Shown here: positions 24,307 through 32,221 of the stretch, piece by piece | Position numbering within the stretch: the stretch's first letter is position 1 | How the letters are laid out: the number at the start of each line of letters is the position of its first letter | Assembly (NCBI GenBank): GCA_050288085.1 | Contig: JBNKDD010000030.1 | Coordinates: 1-32,353 of the forward strand | Source: JBNKDD01 sp050288085 | Lineage (GTDB): Bacteria; Chloroflexota; Anaerolineae; Aggregatilineales; UBA3940 | DNA: 32,353 nt | Direction: 5' to 3' | The notes under the pieces: model-generated | Databases searched by the model: none | Told to the model about the DNA's origin: nothing | What the model saw: the letters and a program-made list of their open reading frames with translations, nothing else | Made by a program: the position numbers and the translations under genes

Positions 24307-24332
24307 AGGCAGTGCATTGCCTTTTTGTTTTG
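24307..24332 (+). terminator. Weak intrinsic terminator
   Basis: AAGGCA (24307-24312) pairs with TGCCTT (24319-24324) and runs into TTTTTGTTTT. The 6-bp stem suggests partial termination between the carbamoyltransferase and carbamate kinase. Confidence 0.6.
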
Positions 24333-24333
24333 G

Positions 24334-24361
24334 TAGGGACACGGTATGACATGTTCCTACA
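24334..24361. repeat. REP-like palindrome, GTAGG family
   Basis: GTAGGGACA and TGTTCCTAC form 9-bp arms with one G-T wobble. Confidence 0.5.
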
Positions 24362-24391
24362 GGTAGAGTCTAATAAGAGCCATTTATCGAG

Positions 24392-24412
24392 GACGCACCA
24401 TTGGTGCGTCCC
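24392..24412. repeat. Short palindrome before carbamate kinase
   Basis: GGACGCACCA and TGGTGCGTCC are perfect 10-bp arms around one T. Its style is like the other palindromes but without GTAGG ends. Confidence 0.55.
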
Positions 24413-24451
24413 TGAATCTACGTTCAAGAGTTGTATAGTACGAGGTCACGC

Positions 24452-25399
24452 ATGAGCAAACGTAAACTGGCCGCCGTAGCCATTGGCGGTAACTCACTCA
24501 TCCAGGATAAGAATCAGCCGGATGTCCGCCATCAGTGGGATGCCGTCCGGGAAACCTGTACCCACATTGCAGGCATGATTGAACAGGGTTGGGACCTGGT
24601 CATTACTCATGGTAATGGACCGCAGGTTGGTTTTATCCTTCGTCGCTCTGAACTGGCCGCTGGCGAAGTACATACCGTTCCGTTGGATATCATCGGAGCC
24701 GACACCCAGGGCTCGATTGGATATATGATCCAGCAGGCGATGAGCAATGAATTCTGGCGGCGTGGGATCAACAAACAGGCTGTCGCCTTGATCACACAGG
24801 TGGTAGTCGATTCCGATGATCCCGCTTTTCAGAGCCCCAGCAAAGGGATCGGCGGCTACATTGAAGAAGATAAAGCCGAACAGTTCCGTGAGCAGGGTTG
24901 GACGGTCGTTGATGATGCCGGGCGTGGTCTCCGGCGGATGATTGCGTCCCCGGTTCCCCGGCGCATTTTTGAGCTTGACATTATCCAGTCCTTGCTGGGG
25001 CAGGGGCATGTGGTTGTCGCTGTTGGAGGCGGCGGAATTCCGGTTGTTACCAACAGCAAGGGCGAACTGCGGGCGGCGGCCCCATCGGTGATTGACAAAG
25101 ACCGTGCCACGTCGCTGATGGCGACCGGCATCAATGCCGACCTGCTGCTGATCTCGACCGCTGTTGAAAAGGTTGCGATCAACTTCAACAAGCCCGATCA
25201 AAGATGGCTGGATCGCATGACCCTGGCCGAAGCCCACCAGTATCTGGAAGCGGGTCACTTTGCGCCGGGCAGCATGAAGCCCAAGATCGAAGCGATCATC
25301 TCTTACCTGGAGCAGGGTGGTAAACAAGCCCTGATCACCAACCCACCCAATATCGAACGGGCACTCGCCGGGGAAACCGGCACCTGGATCGAACCGTGA
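24452..25399 (+). CDS. arcC: Carbamate kinase
   Basis: 315 aa, the usual length. It catalyses carbamoyl phosphate + ADP to carbamate + ATP in the cytoplasm in catabolic pathways. Amino-acid-kinase-fold motifs are AAVAIGGNSLI near the N-terminus, THGNGPQVG (about 50-58), DIIGADTQGSIGYM, VAVGGGGIPV (about 190-199) and VIDKDRATSLMA. The start is ATG 24452 with GAGG 6 nt upstream; the frame is open from 24431. Coming directly after two carbamoyltransferases, it should draw carbamoyl phosphate from one or both and give substrate-level phosphorylation. No arginine deiminase (arcA) or agmatine deiminase is seen, so this is not a standard ADI operon. Confidence 0.95.
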   Translation: MSKRKLAAVAIGGNSLIQDKNQPDVRHQWDAVRETCTHIAGMIEQGWDLVITHGNGPQVGFILRRSELAAGEVHTVPLDIIGADTQGSIGYMIQQAMSNEFWRRGINKQAVALITQVVVDSDDPAFQSPSKGIGGYIEEDKAEQFREQGWTVVDDAGRGLRRMIASPVPRRIFELDIIQSLLGQGHVVVAVGGGGIPVVTNSKGELRAAAPSVIDKDRATSLMATGINADLLLISTAVEKVAINFNKPDQRWLDRMTLAEAHQYLEAGHFAPGSMKPKIEAIISYLEQGGKQALITNPPNIERALAGETGTWIEP

Positions 25400-25405
25400 T
25401 GACCT

Positions 25406-25427
25406 GGGGCGCAGCATGCTGCGCCCC
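25406..25427. repeat. REP-like perfect 22-bp palindrome
   Basis: GGGGCGCAGCA followed directly by its complement; the 3' side continues as TAC, as in the GTAGG family read on the other strand. Confidence 0.65.
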
Positions 25428-25472
25428 TACAAATGGCATTGGGATTATTCAGGAAGGAGCAAAACGACTTAT

Positions 25473-26729
25473 ATGAAAAACGTAACCGGGCTGAAATGCA
25501 CCGTTTGTGGAAAAATCTATCAACCCGATGAGGTTGAATACGTCTGCCCTGATGACGAGGGCAATCTTGATGTGCAGTACGACTACGACGGGATTGCCGC
25601 GCAGATCGATAAGGTGGGCTGGCCGGATGTCTTCGGTTCCTGGCGCTACAAAGCCCTGATGCCGATTGACTATGATGCGCCGGTTCCGCCGCTGCTGGTC
25701 GGTAACACGCCGATCTACAAGGCAGATAACGTCGCCCAGGCAATCGGGGTACGCGAGTTGTGGGTCAAGGACGATGGCCGTAATCCAACGGCATCGCTCA
25801 AAGACCGGGCCAGCACCCTGATCGTTGCCAAAGCGCAGCACGAAGGCCGCGAGATCGTCACGACTGCCAGCACCGGCAATGCTGCCGCTGCCCTATCTGG
25901 ACTGGCTGCCAGCGTCCAGATGCCCAACGTAATCTTTGTCCCGGCTTCTGCGCCGGAGGCCAAGATCACCCAGTTGTTGGTTTATGGTGCACACGTGCTG
26001 CTGGTCGATGGGACTTATGACGATGCCTTCGATCTGTGTCTGGAAGCGACCTACGAATACGGCTGGTACTGCCGCAACACGGGTTACAATCCCTACACCG
26101 CCGAGGGCAAGAAGACCGTTTCCTTCGAAATCTGTGAGCAGTTATCCGGCAGGCCCGGCCAGTTCAAAGCCCCTGACCGTCTCTTTGTGAGCGTCGGTGA
26201 TGGCAACATCATCAGCGGTGTACACAAAGGGCTGAAGGATTTACTGGCCCTGGGCTGGATCGATCAGATGCCCAAGCTGGTTGGTGTGCAGGCTGAAGGT
26301 TCGGCGGCGATGTATAAAGCCTGGAAGGCTGGAATCGACCCGCATACGATGAAACCCATCGATGCCCATACGGTTGCCGACAGCATCTCGGCTGGACTGC
26401 CCCGTGACCGGGTCAAGGCCATGAATGCCATTACCGAAACGGGTGGTGAATACATCACCGTTACGGATGACGAAATCCTGGCGGCTATTCCGACTCTGGC
26501 CCGTGCGACCGGCGTCTTTGCAGAACCGGCGGCTTCGGCCACCTATGCTGGTCTGCTCAAGGCAGCTCAAAGCGGCATGATGGATAAGGACGAGCAGGTT
26601 GTGGCTCTGATCACCGGAAACGGCCTGAAGGATGTCGCTTCAGCGCAGCGGTCGGTATCAGGAGCCTTCAAGGTTGCCCCTCGGTTGGAAGAGGTCGCCC
26701 GCGTTGTTGATGAGATTTTCGGGGAGTAA
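25473..26729 (+). CDS. Threonine-synthase-like PLP enzyme
   Basis: 418 aa. An N-terminal zinc-ribbon-like part (Cys9, Cys12, Cys25: CTVC, CPDD) precedes the fold-type-II PLP core. PLP lysine is Lys110 in NPTASLKDRAS, the phosphate/substrate loop is TASTGNAAAALSG, and the glycine-rich loop reads SVGDGNIISG. Threonine synthase converts O-phosphohomoserine to threonine. No thrA, thrB or hom lies nearby, and the neighbours are catabolic, so it may act as a lyase on another amino acid. I cannot separate these options by motif. The chosen ATG 25473 has AAGGAG 13 nt upstream; an upstream start at 25416 would lie in the 22-bp palindrome and is less likely. Confidence 0.85.
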   Translation: MKNVTGLKCTVCGKIYQPDEVEYVCPDDEGNLDVQYDYDGIAAQIDKVGWPDVFGSWRYKALMPIDYDAPVPPLLVGNTPIYKADNVAQAIGVRELWVKDDGRNPTASLKDRASTLIVAKAQHEGREIVTTASTGNAAAALSGLAASVQMPNVIFVPASAPEAKITQLLVYGAHVLLVDGTYDDAFDLCLEATYEYGWYCRNTGYNPYTAEGKKTVSFEICEQLSGRPGQFKAPDRLFVSVGDGNIISGVHKGLKDLLALGWIDQMPKLVGVQAEGSAAMYKAWKAGIDPHTMKPIDAHTVADSISAGLPRDRVKAMNAITETGGEYITVTDDEILAAIPTLARATGVFAEPAASATYAGLLKAAQSGMMDKDEQVVALITGNGLKDVASAQRSVSGAFKVAPRLEEVARVVDEIFGE

Positions 26730-26777
26730 GCGTGTAGAATACGGTGTGGTTACCCTCAATCAACAAAGTGAGTCCGA

Positions 26778-27755
26778 ATGGAGATGACCGAAACACCAAC
26801 AGTTTCCATCGTCGCGCCGATCTATAACGAGGTTGGCAATATACCGGAACTGCACCGACGTATCGCTGAAGTCATGAACAACACCGGAGAGTCGTGGGAA
26901 TTGGTGCTCGTCAATGATGGCAGCACCGACGGCTCAACCGAAGCCATGCAAACGCTCTATGAGAACGATCCGGAGCACGTCCGGGTGATCCACTTTGCCC
27001 GCAACTTTGGGCATGGGATCGCCGTGACCGCCGGGATGGATTATGCCCGCGGGCAGGCTGTCATCTTGATCGATGCCGACCTGCAAGACCCACCGGAAAT
27101 CATCCCCGAACTGCTTCAAAAGTGGCGGGATGGTTTCGAGGTCGTTTATGCAGTACGCGCCCAACGTGAGGGTGAAAGCTGGTTCAAAAAGATGACCGCT
27201 TCACTCTTCTACCGGATACTCTACCGGATCACCGATGTAGATATCCCGCTTGATACCGGCGATTTCCGCCTGATGGATCGACAGGTTGTTGAAGCCGTCG
27301 ACTCAATGCGTGAACAACATCGCTTTATCCGGGGGATGGTCAGTTGGGTTGGTTTTAACCAGACCGGTGTGGAGTATGTCAGAGGGGAGCGGCTGTCGGG
27401 TACGACCAAGTATCCGCTGCGGAAGATGATCCGCTTTGCCTGGGATGGCATTACGGGATTTTCGTACTTTCCACTCCAACTGGCGATGTACATGGGTTTT
27501 GGGATCGCAGCCCTGAATGCGATAGCGATCCTGCTGGTGATCTACCTGCGTGCTTTCACCGATGCTGAACCCTTAGAAGGTCAGGCCACCACCCTGGTGA
27601 TGGTCCTGTTCCTGGGCAGCATCCAGCTGATCAGCCTGGGGATCATCGGCGAGTATCTGGGCCGTATCTATAACGAAGTCAAGGGACGGCCCCTGTATCT
27701 GGTGCGTAGAACACTGGGTTTTGATAACGAAGCCCACCGGAAAAGGGAGCGATAA
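26778..27755 (+). CDS. GT2 glycosyltransferase, polyprenyl-phosphate sugar transferase type (DPM1/GtrB-like)
   Basis: 325 aa. The GT-A domain starts VSIVAPIYNEVGNIPEL, with LVNDGSTDGS (about 41-50), the metal motif IDADLQDPPE (about 97-106) and DTGDFRLMDR. Two C-terminal helices (about 235-258 and 269-293) anchor it in the membrane, as in GtrB and polyprenyl-phosphate mannose/glucose synthases. It probably moves a sugar from a nucleotide donor to a lipid phosphate on the inner face of the membrane. Its place in the middle of an amino-acid/carbamoyl cluster is not explained by function. It starts 48 nt after the PLP gene and ends 3 nt before the small gene that follows. Confidence 0.9.
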   Translation: MEMTETPTVSIVAPIYNEVGNIPELHRRIAEVMNNTGESWELVLVNDGSTDGSTEAMQTLYENDPEHVRVIHFARNFGHGIAVTAGMDYARGQAVILIDADLQDPPEIIPELLQKWRDGFEVVYAVRAQREGESWFKKMTASLFYRILYRITDVDIPLDTGDFRLMDRQVVEAVDSMREQHRFIRGMVSWVGFNQTGVEYVRGERLSGTTKYPLRKMIRFAWDGITGFSYFPLQLAMYMGFGIAALNAIAILLVIYLRAFTDAEPLEGQATTLVMVLFLGSIQLISLGIIGEYLGRIYNEVKGRPLYLVRRTLGFDNEAHRKRER

Positions 27756-27758
27756 ATC

Positions 27759-28052
27759 ATGGGGAGTGAGCAAGAAGTCAAGGAAAAACTGCTGTCCGAT
27801 CACAAGGCGGCGTTGAATGACTACCGTCAATGGGACGAGAAGGTCAAGCAGTTACTGAAGGGGCGGCGGGCGAATGACCTGTCACCGGAAGATATGGAAA
27901 CTTACCGGGAAGTCGCTGAAAAGCGCGATCTGGCCTATGACCGGATGCGCCACCTTGAACGCTCCTTGCTGGATAATATCCCCGGTGCTTCGACCGGCCC
28001 TTTTCCACGCATTAACAAAGAAGACCTCACGAAGGATGAAAGTCAATCGTGA
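27759..28052 (+). CDS. Small charged coiled-coil protein
   Basis: 97 aa. It is almost entirely helical and charged (KLLSDHKAALNDYRQWDEKV, EDMETYREVAEKRDLAYDRM), with no signal peptide or membrane helix and a disordered tail. GGGAG lies 9 nt before ATG 27759. It starts 3 nt after the glycosyltransferase stop and is surely cotranslated with it, so it may be a partner of that enzyme. No known family was recognised. Confidence 0.7.
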   Translation: MGSEQEVKEKLLSDHKAALNDYRQWDEKVKQLLKGRRANDLSPEDMETYREVAEKRDLAYDRMRHLERSLLDNIPGASTGPFPRINKEDLTKDESQS

Positions 28053-28072
28053 TAGTAAATTATCGGTAAAGT

Positions 28073-28105
28073 GTAGGAGTGGCCTCAGGCCCGCGAGCAC
28101 TTAAC
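28073..28105. repeat. REP-like element, GTAGGAG type
   Basis: GTAGGAGTGG begins the element, GGCCTCAGGCC (28081-28091) is a 5-1-5 palindrome, and CCGCGAGCACTT ends it. The plan (GTAGGAG head, palindromic core, CCGCGA tail) is that of Pseudomonas-type REPs. Confidence 0.5.
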
Positions 28106-28138
28106 CCATTCCTATAGGAGTTAAAAGAAGAACTGAAA

Positions 28139-29533
28139 ATGGCAAATAGACAACTTGTTATTGGCCCCACCTTTGAAGAAATGCTTCACCCGGAAAAGAT
28201 CGATCCGGAAATCCGGGCGAAGGCACGTAAGATGATGGAAGAGGATCCGCTTGATCCGATCAACCTCTACAACATTACCTGGAAGGACGAGAATAATGAG
28301 ATTTTCTATCACGTCCTGCCCAGGGAATTGACAGGCGTTGATACCAATATCGTCGTCTTGCACAGTGTGCACTTCCCGACCCGCAGCCATAAAGTGGGAG
28401 CTGCTTATTCAGTCGTTATCGAGAAGGAACTGTTCGGCGAAGTTGACCCGTCAACTCACACGCTGGTCTGGCCTTCAACCGGTAACTATGGCATCGGCGG
28501 CGCGTTTGTCGGCTGCCGTATGAACTTTAACGGCATCGTCGTTCTGCCGCAGGATATGAGCCGCGAGCGTTTTGAATACATCGAAAAGCTGGGCGCTCGT
28601 GTGATCGCCACCCCAGGGTCGGAAAGCAACGTCAAGGAAATTTACGACAAGACCTGGGAACTGCGCGAAGACCCCAATGTGCGTGTCCTCAACCAGTTTG
28701 AGGTGATGGGCAACTATCGCTTCCATTACCACGTCACCGGCAACACCATTGCCGAGCTGGCCGATGTGCTGCAAAAGCAGGGTGTCGGGGCAGGGCGCAT
28801 ATCTTCTTATGTGTCTGCGATGGGGTCCGGTGGCACGATTGCGGCAGGCGACCGCCTGAAGCAAATCTGGCCGGAGCATAAGATCGTCGGTCTTGAGCCG
28901 ATCCAGTGCCCGACACTGTACAACAATGGCTACGGCGCACACCGGATCGAGGGCATCGGCGATAAGCACGTCACCTGGATTCACAATGTCCTGAACATGG
29001 ACGCCGTGATGTGCATCGATGATATGTCCTGCGTGCGCGGTCTGGCTTTGCTGACCGACCCGGTTGGCAAGGAAACCCTGTCAAAGCGCTTTGGTGTCCC
29101 AGAAGCAGACGTGGAAGCGATGAGCCAGTTCTTTGGTATCTCCGGCGTGTGCAACGTTCTGGGTGCGATCAAGACGGCCAAGCATTACAACTATGGTGAA
29201 GATGATGTGATTGTCACCATCTGCACCGATGCCATCGACCGTTACTACTCGGTCATGGATTGGCTGGAAGGCGCTGAAGGTAAGATGGACGAAGCAATGG
29301 CAACCGGGCGGGTGATGAGCACCTTCCAGGGTCAGAAGCTTGACTACATCTCAGAGGGCAGCCTGGAGAACCGTGAGCGGTGGCACAACCTCAAGTACTA
29401 CACCTGGGTTGAGCAGCAGGCCAAATCGGTTGAGGAACTGGATGCCCAGCGCGACCCTGAATGGTGGCACGAGCACCAGCAGATGGTTGATGAGCTTGAT
29501 AAGCGCATCCTGGAAGCACGCAAGGAACAATAG
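28139..29533 (+). CDS. Fold-type-II PLP enzyme, cysteine-synthase-like, substrate unknown
   Basis: 464 aa, longer than cysteine synthase (about 310) or diaminopropionate ammonia-lyase (about 400). The PLP lysine is Lys85 in SHKVGAAY, the substrate loop is STGNYGIGG (113-121), and the phosphate loop is GSGGTIAAG (229-237). A C-terminal extension of about 100 residues is rich in Glu, Trp and Gln. An N-terminal 60 residues precede the core. Elimination or replacement at the beta carbon of an amino acid is expected from the fold. It does not look like E. coli YgeX, which is the PLP enzyme of the yge cluster, so it may take its place. The SD is weak (GAAGA 7 nt before ATG 28139). Confidence 0.82.
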   Translation: MANRQLVIGPTFEEMLHPEKIDPEIRAKARKMMEEDPLDPINLYNITWKDENNEIFYHVLPRELTGVDTNIVVLHSVHFPTRSHKVGAAYSVVIEKELFGEVDPSTHTLVWPSTGNYGIGGAFVGCRMNFNGIVVLPQDMSRERFEYIEKLGARVIATPGSESNVKEIYDKTWELREDPNVRVLNQFEVMGNYRFHYHVTGNTIAELADVLQKQGVGAGRISSYVSAMGSGGTIAAGDRLKQIWPEHKIVGLEPIQCPTLYNNGYGAHRIEGIGDKHVTWIHNVLNMDAVMCIDDMSCVRGLALLTDPVGKETLSKRFGVPEADVEAMSQFFGISGVCNVLGAIKTAKHYNYGEDDVIVTICTDAIDRYYSVMDWLEGAEGKMDEAMATGRVMSTFQGQKLDYISEGSLENRERWHNLKYYTWVEQQAKSVEELDAQRDPEWWHEHQQMVDELDKRILEARKEQ

Positions 29534-29543
29534 TCAACTAATT

Positions 29544-30215
29544 GTGTACCCAGAAGACCGCGTACTCGTTGGCGTAATGCCCAACCCGGCTGACCTTGAC
29601 ATTGCACGCGACCAGCATTGGTATCGTGTGCCGGTTAAGCATGCACCGGCTGGCATTCAAGCCGAGTACGTGGCCTTCTATTTCACCGGGAAATACCCGC
29701 CTGATCTGCGCTGGGCGATTCATTTTTATGCCCGGCGCACCGGGCACGAATTGGCCCGCCGGGTTGATCTGATACCTGACCAACCCAAACATCCCCGCGC
29801 ACAGGAGATGTACTACCGGCTGCAACTGGGGGGCCTCAAGCGGAAGTCGCCACCCATTGTCAGCCTGCGCTGGCGGCGGATCACGTTTATCCAGACGACC
29901 TGGGATCGCTTTGTTGCTGCCACCGAAGTCAACGATCTGTTCAGCACGGATGATGTCTTTGTTGATCGGATTTACCACGTTCTCAAAGAGCGCGGAATCC
30001 AACCGGTGCGGCAGACAGAATTCCGTGAGCAGGGCATGACTTACACCGTCGATATGCTGATCCCCTGCCAGGACGGGGCGGTGATCCTCTCCAACAGCCC
30101 GGAAAGTCCGGCCAGTGCTCTGGCCCTGACCGGAAACGAGGCGCAGGATTTAGAGAATATCCAGGCCGCTATCAAGCAGTACGGCGGTCCGCGTATGGTT
30201 GATTTGCCACTTTAA
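29544..30215 (+). CDS. Unrecognised two-part protein, possible nuclease-like C-terminus
   Basis: 223 aa from GTG 29544, 10 nt past the preceding stop; the frame is open further upstream but overlaps the PLP gene. The N-terminal part has DQHWYRVPVKHAP, YVAFYFTGKYPPDLRWAIHFYA and RWRRITFIQTTWDRFVAATE, a pattern I have seen in hypothetical bacterial proteins without an assigned role. The C-terminal part (about 130-185) has a helix-strand order and YTVDMLIPCQDGAVIL that could be a degenerate PD-(D/E)xK fold; this is weak. No SD is clear. It lies between the PLP enzyme and ssnA, and its link with them is unexplained. Confidence 0.65.
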   Translation: MYPEDRVLVGVMPNPADLDIARDQHWYRVPVKHAPAGIQAEYVAFYFTGKYPPDLRWAIHFYARRTGHELARRVDLIPDQPKHPRAQEMYYRLQLGGLKRKSPPIVSLRWRRITFIQTTWDRFVAATEVNDLFSTDDVFVDRIYHVLKERGIQPVRQTEFREQGMTYTVDMLIPCQDGAVILSNSPESPASALALTGNEAQDLENIQAAIKQYGGPRMVDLPL

Positions 30216-30232
30216 TATCTACCAGAAATCTC

Positions 30233-30260
30233 GTAGGGGCGACTGGCCAGTCGCCCCTAC
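30233..30260. repeat. REP-like perfect 28-bp palindrome
   Basis: GTAGGGGCGACTGG (30233-30246) is followed directly by its exact complement (30247-30260). It is the clearest member of the GTAGG family here. Confidence 0.75.
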
Positions 30261-30298
30261 AGGCCGGATAGATATGTAGATTCAGAGGAGCCTGTAAC

Positions 30299-31654
30299 AT
30301 GTCCCTGCTTATTTTCAACGGCACACTCGTCAGTTGGGAACCCGACAGCGACCTGATCGAAAATGGGGCCGTTTACGTCGAAGATGGCAAGATTGTTGAG
30401 GTTGGCCCGGCGGCTGACTTGAAAGCTCGTTATCCTGACGCCGAACAGATCGACGCCCACGGGCAGTTGATCATGCCGGGCAATATCTGCGCTCACACCC
30501 ATTTTTACGGTGCATATGCGCGGGGGATGGGTATCCCCGGCCCGGCTCCCAAGGACTTCCCCGAAATCCTGGAGCGGCTGTGGTGGCCGCTTGATCAGGC
30601 TCTTGACGAGGAAGCCGTCCGGTACAGCGCGCTGGTTTGCCTGGTCGATGCGATCAAGCACGGGACCACCACCCTGATCGATCATCATGCCAGCCCTAAC
30701 GCCCTGGCCGGATCGCTTGACGTGATCGGTGATGCGGTTGAGCAGGCCGGGCTGCGGGCCGTTCTATGCTACGAGGTCACCGACCGTTACGGAGCGGAGA
30801 GCGCTCAGGCCAGCATTGATGAGAATGTACGCTTCCTCAAGGCGGCTCAAGAGCGCCCCAACATCGCGGCGACCTTTGGACTCCACGCGGCGTTGACTAT
30901 CGGCGAGGAAACGTTGGCGGCTTGCATTGACGCTGCCCAGGGACTTAACACCGGATTCCACATTCACGTTGCCGAGCACGAGGCCGACGAATACGACAGC
31001 CTGACCCAATATGGCACACGGGTTGTTGACCGGCTGCATGAGGCGGGCATCCTCGGCCCCAAGACGATTGTCGCTCACTGCGTCCATGTTGATCTTCATG
31101 AGGCCGATCTGATCCGCGAGTCGGGCACCTGGGTCACCCACCAGCCGCGCTCCAATATGAATAACGCCGTTGGTGCCGCCGACGTGGACGGAATGCTCCG
31201 CGCCGGGATCAAGGTTTGCCTGGGTAACGATGGCTTTAGCAATAACATGTGGGCGGATTGGAAGACGGCCTATCTGCTTCACAAGGTCTGGCATCGCGAC
31301 CCGCGCCGCGCCAATGGGATGGATATCGTCCAGATGGCGATCCATAATAATGCGGCGCTGGCGGGAGTATTCTTCCCTGATGCTGCCCCCGGCTACCTGA
31401 CACCCGGTTCGGCGGCTGATATCATCCTGGTAGATTACCATCCGACCACCCCCTTGACCGCCGGTAATCTGCCCTGGCACATCCTGTTTGGCTTTGAATC
31501 GTCAATGGTCACCACGACGATCTGTGCCGGTCAGGTCTTGATGCGCGACCGCCAACTCCTGACGCTGGATGAGGCGGAGATCACCGCCCGCTCGCGTGAA
31601 TTAGTGCCGCCCGTCTGGGATCGCTATAACCGGATCGTGGCCGATCTGCTGTAA
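30299..31654 (+). CDS. ssnA: SsnA-type amidohydrolase (putative aminohydrolase)
   Basis: 451 aa, amidohydrolase superfamily TIM barrel. The metal motif is HTH (His66, His68), then IDHHASP (about 122-128), HIHVAEHE (about 221-228), HCVHV and GNDGFSNN with the catalytic Asp. The distinctive stretches LWWPLDQALDEE, HGTTTLIDHHASP, HQPRSNMNNAVG and TPLTAGNLPWHILFG match the SsnA family closely in my memory of E. coli SsnA. SsnA belongs to the yge/ssnA purine-degradation cluster; its exact reaction is not well settled. GAGGAG lies 8 nt before ATG 30299. A 28-bp palindrome separates it from the gene upstream. Confidence 0.88.
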   Translation: MSLLIFNGTLVSWEPDSDLIENGAVYVEDGKIVEVGPAADLKARYPDAEQIDAHGQLIMPGNICAHTHFYGAYARGMGIPGPAPKDFPEILERLWWPLDQALDEEAVRYSALVCLVDAIKHGTTTLIDHHASPNALAGSLDVIGDAVEQAGLRAVLCYEVTDRYGAESAQASIDENVRFLKAAQERPNIAATFGLHAALTIGEETLAACIDAAQGLNTGFHIHVAEHEADEYDSLTQYGTRVVDRLHEAGILGPKTIVAHCVHVDLHEADLIRESGTWVTHQPRSNMNNAVGAADVDGMLRAGIKVCLGNDGFSNNMWADWKTAYLLHKVWHRDPRRANGMDIVQMAIHNNAALAGVFFPDAAPGYLTPGSAADIILVDYHPTTPLTAGNLPWHILFGFESSMVTTTICAGQVLMRDRQLLTLDEAEITARSRELVPPVWDRYNRIVADLL

Positions 31655-31674
31655 ATTGGGGAATGGGGGCTCTA

Positions 31675-32151
31675 ATGGATACACCTGTGACTGCACTTGG
31701 TGTTGCTTTTCAATTGATTGCCAGCGGCTTATTGACATATCTGATACCGCGCCATATTTTGAGAAAACATGGGCTGCATGTCCCTTTCGTTTTTACGTTT
31801 TTCACCATCTTTAGCCTCATTTTTGCGGCTGGGATTATCCCCGGCTTCATCATTACCCTGGTGCTTTACGGTTTCTTTTGGTGGGTCGCCCTCATTGGAC
31901 AGACAGAATCACGTATAATGTTCATCATTACTTTTGTGTTGGTCAGCCTTTACCTCCCTTGTTCGATTGTTTCGCTTCCCATTCGCCTGGCTGCCGAACA
32001 ATCGAAATTACAAATCGCCACTAACGTAGCCGCCATCTTTTTAGGGTTGGCTATGTTGAGCAGCCTGGTGGAGTGGCTGATTCTTGAGCGGCAGCGGAAA
32101 CGCAGGCGGGAAGAAGTAGAAGTAGTATTGGCTAATCTGCAAGCTGATTGA
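31675..32151 (+). CDS. Small membrane protein of unknown function
   Basis: 158 aa from ATG 31675, with GGGGG 5 nt upstream; ATG 31663 is also possible. Four hydrophobic helices are visible (about 5-22, 35-58, 62-80 and 84-103 from the chosen start), with perhaps a fifth at about 115-137. A very basic C-terminal tail (RQRKRRREEVE) is probably cytoplasmic. No transport motif was recognised. It starts 20 nt after ssnA, so it is likely cotranscribed. Confidence 0.7.
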   Translation: MDTPVTALGVAFQLIASGLLTYLIPRHILRKHGLHVPFVFTFFTIFSLIFAAGIIPGFIITLVLYGFFWWVALIGQTESRIMFIITFVLVSLYLPCSIVSLPIRLAAEQSKLQIATNVAAIFLGLAMLSSLVEWLILERQRKRRREEVEVVLANLQAD

Positions 32152-32221
32152 CCTGCATAGTCATCAATCGCTATAATCGCATCACTTGTTATTGGGCTTC
32201 ATCTAAAAGGAGTAACATCGA

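Noticed and set aside
24494..25417. A 307-codon open frame on the minus strand opposite carbamate kinase
   Set aside because: It lies antisense to a complete, motif-rich carbamate kinase and its translation shows no family motif. It is open because of codon bias in the real gene.
28139..29533. Identity with YgeX (diaminopropionate ammonia-lyase)
   Set aside because: Length and motifs around the PLP lysine differ (SHKVGAAY here, FKMLGGAY-like in YgeX), so I kept a general PLP call.
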